This document shows, piece by piece, positions 27,669-34,949 of a stretch of DNA of 64,000 nucleotides. Positions within the stretch are counted from its first letter, which is position 1, and each line of letters opens with the position of its first letter. Origin of the DNA: Flavobacterium aquicola (GTDB lineage Bacteria; Bacteroidota; Bacteroidia; Flavobacteriales; Flavobacteriaceae); NCBI RefSeq assembly GCF_003385115.1, contig NZ_QUNI01000011.1:112308-176307 (forward strand). Reading direction: 5' to 3'. The notes beneath the pieces are model-generated. The model was not told the origin of the DNA. It searched no databases and was given only the letters and a program-made list of their open reading frames with translations. The position numbers were made by a program, and so were the translations under genes.

Positions 27669-28023
27669 ATGTGTTTTTTTTTGTTTGCATCCAAATTTAC
27701 AAATTTAGACAGCTTTAAACGTTAATTATTTCTTAACTGAAAATTAGTTTTTATCGTATAAATTATGCCTGCAAAAACTGCAAAATCAGAAATAATATAA
27801 ACTTTTATAAAAATTATATAACGACAAAAAAAGCTTTCAAATTTAAATTTGTAATGTAACTAAACCGATAAGTATTTCTTTAGAACAATAGTCATATTAA
27901 AAATTACTATTATGAAAAATCGCAAAATATTACTCCAAAAAATAAAATATCTTACTTATAAAAGTATGTATTACTGTTTCGAAATCCGATATCTTCTTAA
28001 TTTATAAATTTTGAGAAGAACAA
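27669..28023. other. Gene-poor gap with a possible 31-codon ORF
   Basis: This AT-rich gap between two minus-strand genes contains a plus-strand TAnnTTTG match (TAAATTTG, 27844-27851). Downstream is a 31-codon ORF at 27912-28007 (begins MKNRKILLQKIKYLTYK, very basic). Coding status is uncertain and nothing else stands out. Confidence 0.3.
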
Positions 28024-28677
28024 TTAATATTGTGATACTATTTCAAAATTCAGCTCGTCGAAATGATTAATTACAACATCAGCCAATGTCAAATCCTGAT
28101 CTTTGGAATGAAAGCTGTTATAGCCTACACAAAAAATAGATGCTGCTTTTGCTGCTTTTACTCCATTGGTACTATCTTCAATCACAATGCAGTTTTCCTT
28201 AGGCGCGACAGATAAAGAAGCTGCATGCAGGAAAATAGCCGGATGCGGTTTTGACTGTGGAAAATCTTCACCGCTTACAATATGTGTAAAGTACTGATGC
28301 AGATTAAAACGTGTAAAAACCCTGTTTATTGTCACTTTTGAAGCTGAGGAAGCTACAATCAGCTGCATTCCATTTTGATGAAAATCTTTAATTAAATTTT
28401 CTACACCATCCAGCAAAGCCAAGTCTTCCTTGTTGTCGAAGGCATCATTGAAAATAGATCTTTTTCTCAAAATCAAATCTTCAACGTCCTGCTCTAACTG
28501 AAAATGATCTTTTATTTTTTGAAAGGTGTTACGGGTTGATAGTCCTGTAAATGAAGTGTACATCTCCTCTGGAATTTCAATATTAAGTTCACCAAATTGT
28601 TTATAATATGAATAGCGATGTACGAGTTCGGTATCTACAATTACACCATCCATATCAAAAATTACTGTTTGTATCAT
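28024..28677 (-). CDS. HAD hydrolase, beta-phosphoglucomutase-like
   Basis: This 217-residue HAD-superfamily phosphatase/phosphomutase has motif I FDMDGVIVDTE (about 7-17), a helical C1 cap (about 20-90), motif II VASSASK, and motif III/IV KPHPAIFL and VIEDSTNGVKAAK. The order fits the beta-phosphoglucomutase / pseudouridine-5'-phosphatase branch. The sugar phosphate it acts on cannot be told from the sequence. It is the last gene of a four-gene minus-strand run behind tcdA, tatD and a DUF1684 gene. Confidence 0.85.
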   Translation of the reverse strand: MIQTVIFDMDGVIVDTELVHRYSYYKQFGELNIEIPEEMYTSFTGLSTRNTFQKIKDHFQLEQDVEDLILRKRSIFNDAFDNKEDLALLDGVENLIKDFHQNGMQLIVASSASKVTINRVFTRFNLHQYFTHIVSGEDFPQSKPHPAIFLHAASLSVAPKENCIVIEDSTNGVKAAKAASIFCVGYNSFHSKDQDLTLADVVINHFDELNFEIVSQY

Positions 28678-28686
28678 AAAAAAATA

Positions 28687-28732
28687 TTTAATCGTTTAAG
28701 GGGTTATTTGTTTAACCGTTTAAACGATTAAA
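28687..28732. repeat. Inverted repeat between tcdA and the HAD gene
   Basis: Two perfect 13-base arms (TTTAATCGTTTAA at 28687-28699 and TTAAACGATTAAA at 28720-28732) flank a 20-base loop that contains further GTTTAACC-like copies. There is no T-tract on the minus strand, so it is more likely a repeat element or mRNA hairpin than a terminator. Confidence 0.6.
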
Positions 28733-28744
28733 CAGTTAAACCAT

Positions 28745-29461
28745 TTATTCTTTTTTAAGCAAAAATCGGATCACAGTTTCGGCAGCATACAATCCGAATA
28801 GTCCCGGCATATAACTATTTGTGCCATAAAATGACTTTTTGAAATTTGAACCATCGGTCATGCGCAGACTGCATTCGTCTTGAATTTCAAAAGAAAAAAC
28901 CACTTTTACCTTATTGATTTTCTCTTTTTTCAATCGTTTCCTGATAGTTTTAGCTAAATGGCAGTTAACTGTTTTGCTAATATCAGTAACTTTTACTTTG
29001 GAAGCATCCATTTTACCGCCAGCTCCCATACTGCTTACGATTCGGACTTTTTTTCTTTTGGCAGAAATGATTAAATTCAATTTTGGAGTAACGCTGTCAA
29101 TACAATCCAAAACATAATCATATTCATTGGTAACAATTTCATAAGCCCGATCCGGCGATAGAAATTCTTTCACTCGTATCAAATTCAGTTCTGGATTTAT
29201 ATCCATTAAACGATCGCCTACTACAGTCACTTTTGGCTGTCCCACAGTAGAATGTAAAGCTGGCAACTGCCTGTTTATATTGGTAATATCAACAACATCT
29301 CCATCTACAATTGTCATTGTTCCTACTCCTGCTCTAGCCAGAAATTCGGCCGCAAAGGAACCAACTCCTCCAAGACCTACAACCATTACGTGTGCATTCT
29401 GCAATTTTTGCAATCCTTCTTTTTTAAATAATAATTCGGCTCTTTCTGTCCACTCTGCCAT
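28745..29461 (-). CDS. tcdA: tRNA threonylcarbamoyladenosine dehydratase (E1-like)
   Basis: This 238-residue ThiF/E1-like ATP-dependent enzyme cyclises t6A37 of tRNA to the hydantoin form. The nucleotide-binding GLGGVGS motif is at residues 29-35. The region VDGDVVDITNINRQLPAL matches the family, followed by SSMGAGGKMDASKVKVTDIS and the late FYGTNSYMPGLFGLYAAE segment characteristic of TcdA (CsdL). There is no C-terminal ubiquitin-like activation insertion. It lies 18 bases after tatD in a minus-strand operon. Confidence 0.88.
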   Translation of the reverse strand: MAEWTERAELLFKKEGLQKLQNAHVMVVGLGGVGSFAAEFLARAGVGTMTIVDGDVVDITNINRQLPALHSTVGQPKVTVVGDRLMDINPELNLIRVKEFLSPDRAYEIVTNEYDYVLDCIDSVTPKLNLIISAKRKKVRIVSSMGAGGKMDASKVKVTDISKTVNCHLAKTIRKRLKKEKINKVKVVFSFEIQDECSLRMTDGSNFKKSFYGTNSYMPGLFGLYAAETVIRFLLKKE

Positions 29462-29479
29462 TTTTTTTTGTTTAAAAGT

Positions 29480-30136
29480 TTAAGGTTTAAAGTTCTTAAA
29501 AACCTGTTCAAAATTATTTTTTATAATATGCTGTAAATCTTCCTCTGCTATATTTTTATATCGGGCTGCCAAAGCGTATACTGCCTCTATTCTTTCCTCA
29601 GTTGCATCAGTTTCGAGAAAAATCCGATCGCTGGGAACACTTAGAAAAGCAGTTTCCAGTTTAGGATTCTGCAGCAAATATTTCCCAAATGAAATGTAAA
29701 ATCCATTATCTATTAGCCCTTTTGCAACTTGTCTGTTTTTTGAAAAACCATGAATCAGCATCGGTACTGTTATTTTCAATCTTTTTTTTACATCAATTAC
29801 TTCCTGAAAAGCGGCTACACAATGAATTATAACTGGTTTGTTATACTTTTGGGCCAATATCAATTGTTCTTCAAAGACTTTTTGCTGTAGTTCAAATGGC
29901 ATTTCAATTCGTTTGTCCAGACCACATTCGCCAAGAGCGAGACAATTTTTTTTCTGCATTTTAGTTTCAATAATCTGCAGATCAGATTCAAGTCTTTGTT
30001 CGTTAATATACCAAGGATGAATTCCAATAGAATAAAATGGAATTGAAGCATCAAATTCCTGCGGATATTGATTTACCACCTCTAAAACTGTTTCCTGATT
30101 AGAAACTTTATGAGTATGTAAATTGAAAAACTTCAT
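29480..30136 (-). CDS. TatD-family metal-dependent hydrolase
   Basis: This 218-residue TIM-barrel hydrolase of the TatD DNase family has the first metal site NLHTHKV (residues about 5-11), a short version of the usual THxH. Later ligands lie in GIHPWYI, GECGLDKR, VIIHCVAAFQEV, LIHGFSKN and the final acidic LETDAT. Family members are Mg2+-dependent 3'-5' exonucleases or related hydrolases. It is shorter than typical TatD (about 260). Its start overlaps the stop of the DUF1684 gene by one base. Confidence 0.85.
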   Translation of the reverse strand: MKFFNLHTHKVSNQETVLEVVNQYPQEFDASIPFYSIGIHPWYINEQRLESDLQIIETKMQKKNCLALGECGLDKRIEMPFELQQKVFEEQLILAQKYNKPVIIHCVAAFQEVIDVKKRLKITVPMLIHGFSKNRQVAKGLIDNGFYISFGKYLLQNPKLETAFLSVPSDRIFLETDATEERIEAVYALAARYKNIAEEDLQHIIKNNFEQVFKNFKP

Positions 30137-30738
30137 TAATCATGAAACTTCTTTACACCAGCTTTGATTTCGATTTCCAAATCATTTTCCAAAGGCACTT
30201 TTGGACACGAATATTTATGGTTATAAGCACAATATGGATTGTACGACAAATTAAAATCAATAACAATCGTGTTACCGGCCGGAATCTTTAAATCGATGTA
30301 TTTGCCTCCAATGTAACTTTCTTTACCCGAAGTCAGATCTGAGAATGGTAAAAACAAATAATCCTTGAACTCTTCCTTTTTAGAAAGTTCAATATTTCTA
30401 TACACATTCAGTTTAAACTCTTTCCCTTCCAGCTGAAAATGAACTTCTCCGTACTTTACATACATTGGTTTTCTAGCTGTGGAAGTTGGCATCCCAAATG
30501 GTTTTTCTTTTTCTGTCCTTATAAACTGAGCTTTAACGAACGCTTTTTCATTTATTGGATAAAAATCTAATGACTTGAATTTTGCCAAATCTTCTTCTGT
30601 AAGCGGGCTGGTCTTTGCGTCAGCATATTCTGCGTTAAGCTCTTTTTGAAATTTTTCGACAATAGTCTTATCAAATTTTTCTTGAGCAAAGGTAAAATTG
30701 AACGCTGTTATTAAAATCAAAGTTATTATAACTCTCAT
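30136..30738 (-). CDS. DUF1684 family exported protein
   Basis: This 200-residue protein has a signal peptide (about 1-18, TFAQ). The DUF1684 signature follows: LDFYPINEKAFVKAQFIRT in the N-terminal half, a central beta sheet, and the diagnostic SYNPYCAYNHKYSCPKVPLE near residues 163-182 followed by a short acidic strand. The Cys/Tyr/Asn cluster suggests a binding or catalytic pocket, but no activity is known. It starts the minus-strand operon with tatD, tcdA and the HAD gene, overlapping tatD by one base. Confidence 0.85.
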   Translation of the reverse strand: MRVIITLILITAFNFTFAQEKFDKTIVEKFQKELNAEYADAKTSPLTEEDLAKFKSLDFYPINEKAFVKAQFIRTEKEKPFGMPTSTARKPMYVKYGEVHFQLEGKEFKLNVYRNIELSKKEEFKDYLFLPFSDLTSGKESYIGGKYIDLKIPAGNTIVIDFNLSYNPYCAYNHKYSCPKVPLENDLEIEIKAGVKKFHD

Positions 30739-30882
30739 AATTATAAATTTGATGCAAAAATAGTCTAAAGTTACAAAGCCACAAAGTTTATGACTTATAT
30801 AAACAGCATATCGAACGCAGTCTAATAAAATTAGTAAGCTCCAAAAAACTTTGTAGATTTGTGTACACAGAATTTATTTCCC

Positions 30883-32094
30883 ATGCTTAGAACTGCCGTT
30901 GGCCGCTACATCAATAATTTTAAAGGTTTCACACGCGAAGTCTGGATACTTGCTTTAATCACTTTCATTAATAGAGCCGGTACTATGGTGCTGCCCTTTT
31001 TATCCAAATATTTAAAAGAGGATTTGAATTTTACATACGGTGAGGTAGGATGGATTATGGTTGCTTTTGGATTGGGTTCCATGCTGGGCTCTTGGATTGG
31101 AGGCAAATTGAGTGACAAAATCGGTTTTTATAAAATCATGATTTTCAGCCTTTTTACCAGCGGCGTTTTATTTATTCTGCTGCAGTACATTACAACTTTT
31201 TGGGGATTATGCTTTGGTATGTTTATTATCATGGCAATTTCCGACATGTTTCGCCCCGCCATGTTTGTCTCTTTAAGCGTATACGCCAAACCCGAAAACA
31301 GAGTCCGTGCACTTTCTTTAGTCCGTTTGGCCGTTAATTTAGGATTTACAGCAGGCCCGGCTTTAGGAGGATTAATTATTATAGGTATGGGATACGAAGG
31401 ACTGTTTTGGGTTGACGGAAGTACCTGTATTATTGCAATATTGATATTTTCTCTTTGTATTAAGGAAAAAAAGAAAATCCCGGAGGCTATCGATCATACA
31501 GTCGCATCAAGTGTTCCAAAATCAATTTTTAAAGACAAAGCTTTCTGGTTACTGCTCTTTATCAGTTTTGTAACTTTTATGGTATTTCTGCAAATATTTT
31601 CGACTTTGCCTTTGTATCACAATGAAAAATTTGGACTAAGTGAATTCCAGACCGGAATGCTGCTTTCCATCAACGGACTATTGGTTTTCCTTTTAGAAAT
31701 GCCCATTGTAAGCAGATTAGAACGAAAAAAAACGAACAAAATCAAGAGTATCGCCATTGGTTCCTTATTCATAACCCTTGGGTATTACATCTTGCTGCTT
31801 GATTCATGGGTAGGAGTTTTAGTAATTAGTATCATATTACTCACATTTGGAGAAATCTTTTCATTCCCATTCGTTAATGCGGTTGCCCTCAACCGCGCGC
31901 CAAAAGGTCAGGAAGGACAATACATGGGCTATTATACCATGAGTTTCAGCCTTGCGCATATTGTTAGTTCTAAGACGGGTCTGGAAATAATCGCACATTA
32001 CAACTACCAAGTCAACTGGCTTATTATGGGAACATTGGGCGCGTTCTCTTTGCTCTGCTGTTTTTGGCTTAACAAAATGGTACACAACGAATAA
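30883..32094 (+). CDS. Major facilitator superfamily transporter
   Basis: This 403-residue transporter has twelve hydrophobic helices. The MFS motif A-like loop GGKLSDKIGFYKIM lies between helices 2 and 3, and a second-half equivalent SRLERKKTNKIKS lies between helices 8 and 9. It looks like a drug or metabolite exporter, without a specific substrate signature. I prefer the ATG at 30883 over the TTG at 30859: a TAnnTTTG element (TAGATTTG, 30854-30861) overlaps the TTG, so transcription would begin after it. It is monocistronic, divergent from DUF1684. Confidence 0.85.
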   Translation: MLRTAVGRYINNFKGFTREVWILALITFINRAGTMVLPFLSKYLKEDLNFTYGEVGWIMVAFGLGSMLGSWIGGKLSDKIGFYKIMIFSLFTSGVLFILLQYITTFWGLCFGMFIIMAISDMFRPAMFVSLSVYAKPENRVRALSLVRLAVNLGFTAGPALGGLIIIGMGYEGLFWVDGSTCIIAILIFSLCIKEKKKIPEAIDHTVASSVPKSIFKDKAFWLLLFISFVTFMVFLQIFSTLPLYHNEKFGLSEFQTGMLLSINGLLVFLLEMPIVSRLERKKTNKIKSIAIGSLFITLGYYILLLDSWVGVLVISIILLTFGEIFSFPFVNAVALNRAPKGQEGQYMGYYTMSFSLAHIVSSKTGLEIIAHYNYQVNWLIMGTLGAFSLLCCFWLNKMVHNE

Positions 32095-32105
32095 AATAAT
32101 AATTA

Positions 32106-32221
32106 GGGCGTGCCACTATTAAGAAAAAGGGCCAAGATATTCTGAACGTTTATACGGCCCTTTTCCTTAATACTGTCGTGCTATCCGTGCTGCTTCGGCA
32201 GCTTACTCTTATCACTCACGC
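32106..32221. repeat. Structured intergenic repeat (GGGCGTGCC ... CACTCACGC type)
   Basis: The element begins GGGCGTGCC and ends CACTCACGC, with CGTGCTATCCGTGCTGC between. It contains a stem of AAAAGGGCC (32125-32133) with GGCCCTTTT (32156-32164) and a UUCG-loop hairpin (GCTGC at 32189-32193 with GCAGC at 32198-32202). Its GC content is well above the surroundings. I recall this start and end from repeated intergenic elements in Flavobacteriaceae genomes; that is memory, not a search. Confidence 0.6.
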
Positions 32222-32323
32222 AATACAATTATCAACAAATTCAGTATTTTCAAGGGAAATCCCCTTGTCCTAACCGCTGCCGGACTCAACAAAACAGAAT
32301 AAAAACTAAAAAATTAGTTAAAT

Positions 32324-32359
32324 AACTATATTTATAGTTTGTAAACTATAAATATAGTT
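32324..32359. promoter_or_regulatory. BlaI-type operator palindrome
   Basis: Two perfect 17-base arms (AACTATATTTATAGTTT at 32324-32340 and its complement at 32343-32359) are separated by GT. Each arm itself contains the half-sites ACTATA and TATAGT, so the site can take two repressor dimers side by side, as known for BlaI/MecI operators. It covers the spacer between the -33 and -7 elements of the promoter of the adjacent blaI gene, which fits autorepression. Confidence 0.8.
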
Positions 32360-32368
32360 GTATGTTTG
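32338..32368 (+). promoter_or_regulatory. Promoter of the tandem blaI/M56 operon
   Basis: TTTG at 32338-32341 (-33) is followed, after 19 bases, by TATGTTTG at 32361-32368 (-7), an exact fit to the Bacteroidota consensus. The blaI ATG is 17 bases downstream. The operator palindrome overlaps the spacer. Confidence 0.75.
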
Positions 32369-32385
32369 TTTCAAATTAAATCATC

Positions 32386-32745
32386 ATGCAAAAATTAACG
32401 AACAAAGAAGAAGAAATCATGCATATTTTATGGAAGCTGAAAAAAGCATTCGTAAAAGAAGTCATGGCCGAAATCACCGAGGAACAGCCTCATTACAATA
32501 CGCTTTCAACTATTATTAGAAACCTTGAAGAGAAAGGTTATGTCAATCACAATACTTTTGGAAACACGCATCAGTACTTTCCAATTGTGAGTATCGAGGA
32601 TTACCGAAAAGGGTTTATGAGTAACGCTATCGATAATTATTTTAACAGCTCCTATAAAAACATGGTTTCTTTTTTTGCAAAAGAAGAGAAAATTTCGGCT
32701 GCCGAATTACGCGAAATCCTTACAATGATCGAACAAAAACAATAA
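32386..32745 (+). CDS. blaI: BlaI/MecI-family repressor, copy 1
   Basis: This 119-residue winged-helix repressor has the DNA-binding domain at residues about 1-72 (EEEIMHILWKLKKAFVKEVM, HYNTLSTIIRNLEEKGYVNH) and a C-terminal dimerisation helix region. BlaI/MecI repressors are cleaved when the partner M56 membrane peptidase senses a signal. The gene lies 17 bases behind a promoter whose core is covered by a long palindrome, so it is probably autoregulated. Copy 2 at 34584 differs at only three residues. The partner peptidase gene starts 9 bases downstream. No beta-lactamase gene is in this operon. Confidence 0.9.
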   Translation: MQKLTNKEEEIMHILWKLKKAFVKEVMAEITEEQPHYNTLSTIIRNLEEKGYVNHNTFGNTHQYFPIVSIEDYRKGFMSNAIDNYFNSSYKNMVSFFAKEEKISAAELREILTMIEQKQ

Positions 32746-32754
32746 TTCATCAAT

Positions 32755-34557
32755 ATGGAAACACTATTCATATATATTGCAAAATCAAGCGGACTGATAG
32801 CCTTGTTTTTTCTGGCTTATTACTTCCTGCTGCGAAAAGAGACTTTCTTTACAGCAAACCGCTGGTTTCTCTTAGCAGGTTTACTTACATCCGTAATTTT
32901 GCCTTGGATAGTTTTTACAACAATTGTTTGGGTAGAACCAACGCCAACCGATTTTGACTGGTCAAAAATTCCGATTAGACCTGTACAAGAGGAAAGTTTC
33001 GAAATCAACTGGTATCTTATTGCAGCAATTGCATATATAATTGGAATAATTCTGTTTTTCGCCCAGTTTGCATTGGATTTTTATAACCTGAAACGCATTT
33101 TAAAAGGAAAAACCGCCCATCAGCAGGCAGATCATAAATTCATAGACCTTAACGAAAATATTGCTCCTTTTTCCTATTTCAATACAATCGTTTACAATTC
33201 ATCAATGTACAGCGAGACCGAAATGGAAAGTATTTTGGAACACGAAAAAATCCACAGTGAACAATATCACACGATAGACGTCTTGATCACACGTTTCTTC
33301 TGCATACTATTTTGGTTCAATCCCTTTATTTGGCTGTACAAAAAAGCCATACTGCAAAACCTTGAATTCATCGCAGACAGCGAAGCTTCAAAAAATATTT
33401 CAGACAAAAAAGCGTATCAGCTCACGCTTTTAAAAATAACAACACACGAAAATTATGTTGCGCTTACCAATCATTTTTATCAATCATTAATTAAAAAACG
33501 AATCGTTATGTTAAACAAAAATCAATCAAACAAGAGAAATTCCTTGAAGTATGCTTTAGTAATTCCAGCATTAGTCGCCTTTGTATTTTTCTTCCAAGTC
33601 AAAGTGATCGCTCAGGAAAAAACAAATACAAAAGTAGAAAGCGAAGTTAAATCAGAAACTACCAATTTAACTTCATTTAAAATGGAGCGCGATTTAGCTA
33701 ACGTATCAAAAGGGAAAGAAATCTATATTGATGGAGAAAAATCAAGTGAGGGCGACTTAGCTAAACTAAATTCCAATGATATTATCAAAATGGATATCAT
33801 TAAAAATTCAAATAATCCAATGATGCTGGTAACTACCAAAAATACTAACCAGCATACCAAAACAGTTAAAATTATCGATAATGACATTTATATTGATGGT
33901 GTAAAATCAACCAAAGCAGATATGGACAAGTTGGATCCAAAAGAAATTGCCACAATGAATGTCAACAAGAATAATGACAAACAAGAAATCCGAATAATTA
34001 CCAAAAAATTTCCCAAAATAGGTGATGATAACACAACCGTAAAAACAACTCAAACTGCTAATGATCCTACCTCAAAAAATGATTTAATAAAGAAAAGTAT
34101 AATAATTGTAAATGGAACAGTTCTTCCTGCCAATGTAAGTCTAGACGACATTAACCCTGCTAAAATAGAAAGTATGACTGTCTATAATAGCACACAGGCG
34201 GTACTTAAATATGGAAATGTCGGTGGAAATGATGTAATTGAAATTGTTACAAAAAAAATAATTCCAGAGACTAATCAAAATAGTACGTGGAAAGTGGGTT
34301 ATGGCAGCAATGGATCAAAAACTATTATTGAAAGAACTATTGACGATAAAAAAATTGATTATAAAAAAGCAGTAATTATAATCGATGGTAAATTAAGCGA
34401 TTATCAAACTTTCGAAAAGATAAATCCTAACAATATTGAATCGATAATGCAATCTGATATTAAAAATGCATCCGAAGAAAATAAAAAAATTGCTGTAGAT
34501 AAATATGGAAAAAAAGCCCTGAATGGAATTATCGACGTTAAATATAAAAACAATTAA
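32755..34557 (+). CDS. BlaR1-like M56 membrane peptidase with plug-like repeats, copy 1
   Basis: This 600-residue protein has an N-terminal membrane domain with helices at about 8-26, 36-58 and 86-108. The zinc site HEKIH (163-167) sits in a cytosolic loop and a further acidic ligand lies in EFIADSEAS. A last helix is at about 267-283. Unlike classical BlaR1 there is no penicillin-binding sensor. The C-terminal half instead carries four diverged repeats of a YIDGxKS...KLxxxDI...(I)xxTKK type, resembling the plug segment of TonB receptors (VIDGKPI...NPxDIESIEVLKD). Such M56-plug fusions are common in Bacteroidota. The signal is unknown. Confidence 0.82.
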   Translation: METLFIYIAKSSGLIALFFLAYYFLLRKETFFTANRWFLLAGLLTSVILPWIVFTTIVWVEPTPTDFDWSKIPIRPVQEESFEINWYLIAAIAYIIGIILFFAQFALDFYNLKRILKGKTAHQQADHKFIDLNENIAPFSYFNTIVYNSSMYSETEMESILEHEKIHSEQYHTIDVLITRFFCILFWFNPFIWLYKKAILQNLEFIADSEASKNISDKKAYQLTLLKITTHENYVALTNHFYQSLIKKRIVMLNKNQSNKRNSLKYALVIPALVAFVFFFQVKVIAQEKTNTKVESEVKSETTNLTSFKMERDLANVSKGKEIYIDGEKSSEGDLAKLNSNDIIKMDIIKNSNNPMMLVTTKNTNQHTKTVKIIDNDIYIDGVKSTKADMDKLDPKEIATMNVNKNNDKQEIRIITKKFPKIGDDNTTVKTTQTANDPTSKNDLIKKSIIIVNGTVLPANVSLDDINPAKIESMTVYNSTQAVLKYGNVGGNDVIEIVTKKIIPETNQNSTWKVGYGSNGSKTIIERTIDDKKIDYKKAVIIIDGKLSDYQTFEKINPNNIESIMQSDIKNASEENKKIAVDKYGKKALNGIIDVKYKNN

Positions 34558-34583
34558 TTCTATTCTTATTAAACTTATATATC

Positions 34584-34943
34584 ATGCAAAAGTTAACTAA
34601 CAAAGAAGAAGAAATCATGCATATTTTATGGAAGCTGAAAAAAGCATTCGTAAAAGAAGTCATGGCCGAAATAACAGAAGAACAGCCTCATTACAATACG
34701 CTTTCAACTATTATTAGAAACCTTGAAGAGAAAGGTTATGTCAATCACAATGCTTTTGGAAACACGCATCAGTACTTTCCAATTGTGAGTATCGAAGATT
34801 ACCGAAAAGGTTTTATGAGTACTGCTATTGATAACTATTTCAACAGTTCATACAAAAACATGGTTTCCTTTTTTGCCAAAGAAGAGAAAATTTCGGCAGA
34901 AGAATTACGTGAAATCCTTACAATGATCGAACAAAAACAATAA
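34584..34943 (+). CDS. BlaI/MecI-family repressor, copy 2
   Basis: This 119-residue repressor is almost identical to copy 1 at 32386 (three residue differences: NHNA for NHNT, MSTA for MSNA, SAEE for SAAE). Many third-position differences show that the duplication is not very recent or is under purifying selection. There is no operator palindrome or promoter in the 26 bases before it, so it should be transcribed from the copy 1 promoter. Because the DNA-binding helices are unchanged, both copies probably bind the same operator and may form mixed dimers. Confidence 0.88.
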   Translation: MQKLTNKEEEIMHILWKLKKAFVKEVMAEITEEQPHYNTLSTIIRNLEEKGYVNHNAFGNTHQYFPIVSIEDYRKGFMSTAIDNYFNSSYKNMVSFFAKEEKISAEELREILTMIEQKQ

Positions 34944-34949
34944 TTCAAT

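Noticed and set aside
30859..30882. TTG start extending the MFS gene
   Set aside because: The TTG overlaps a TAnnTTTG promoter element, and the added residues do not match a transporter N-terminus.
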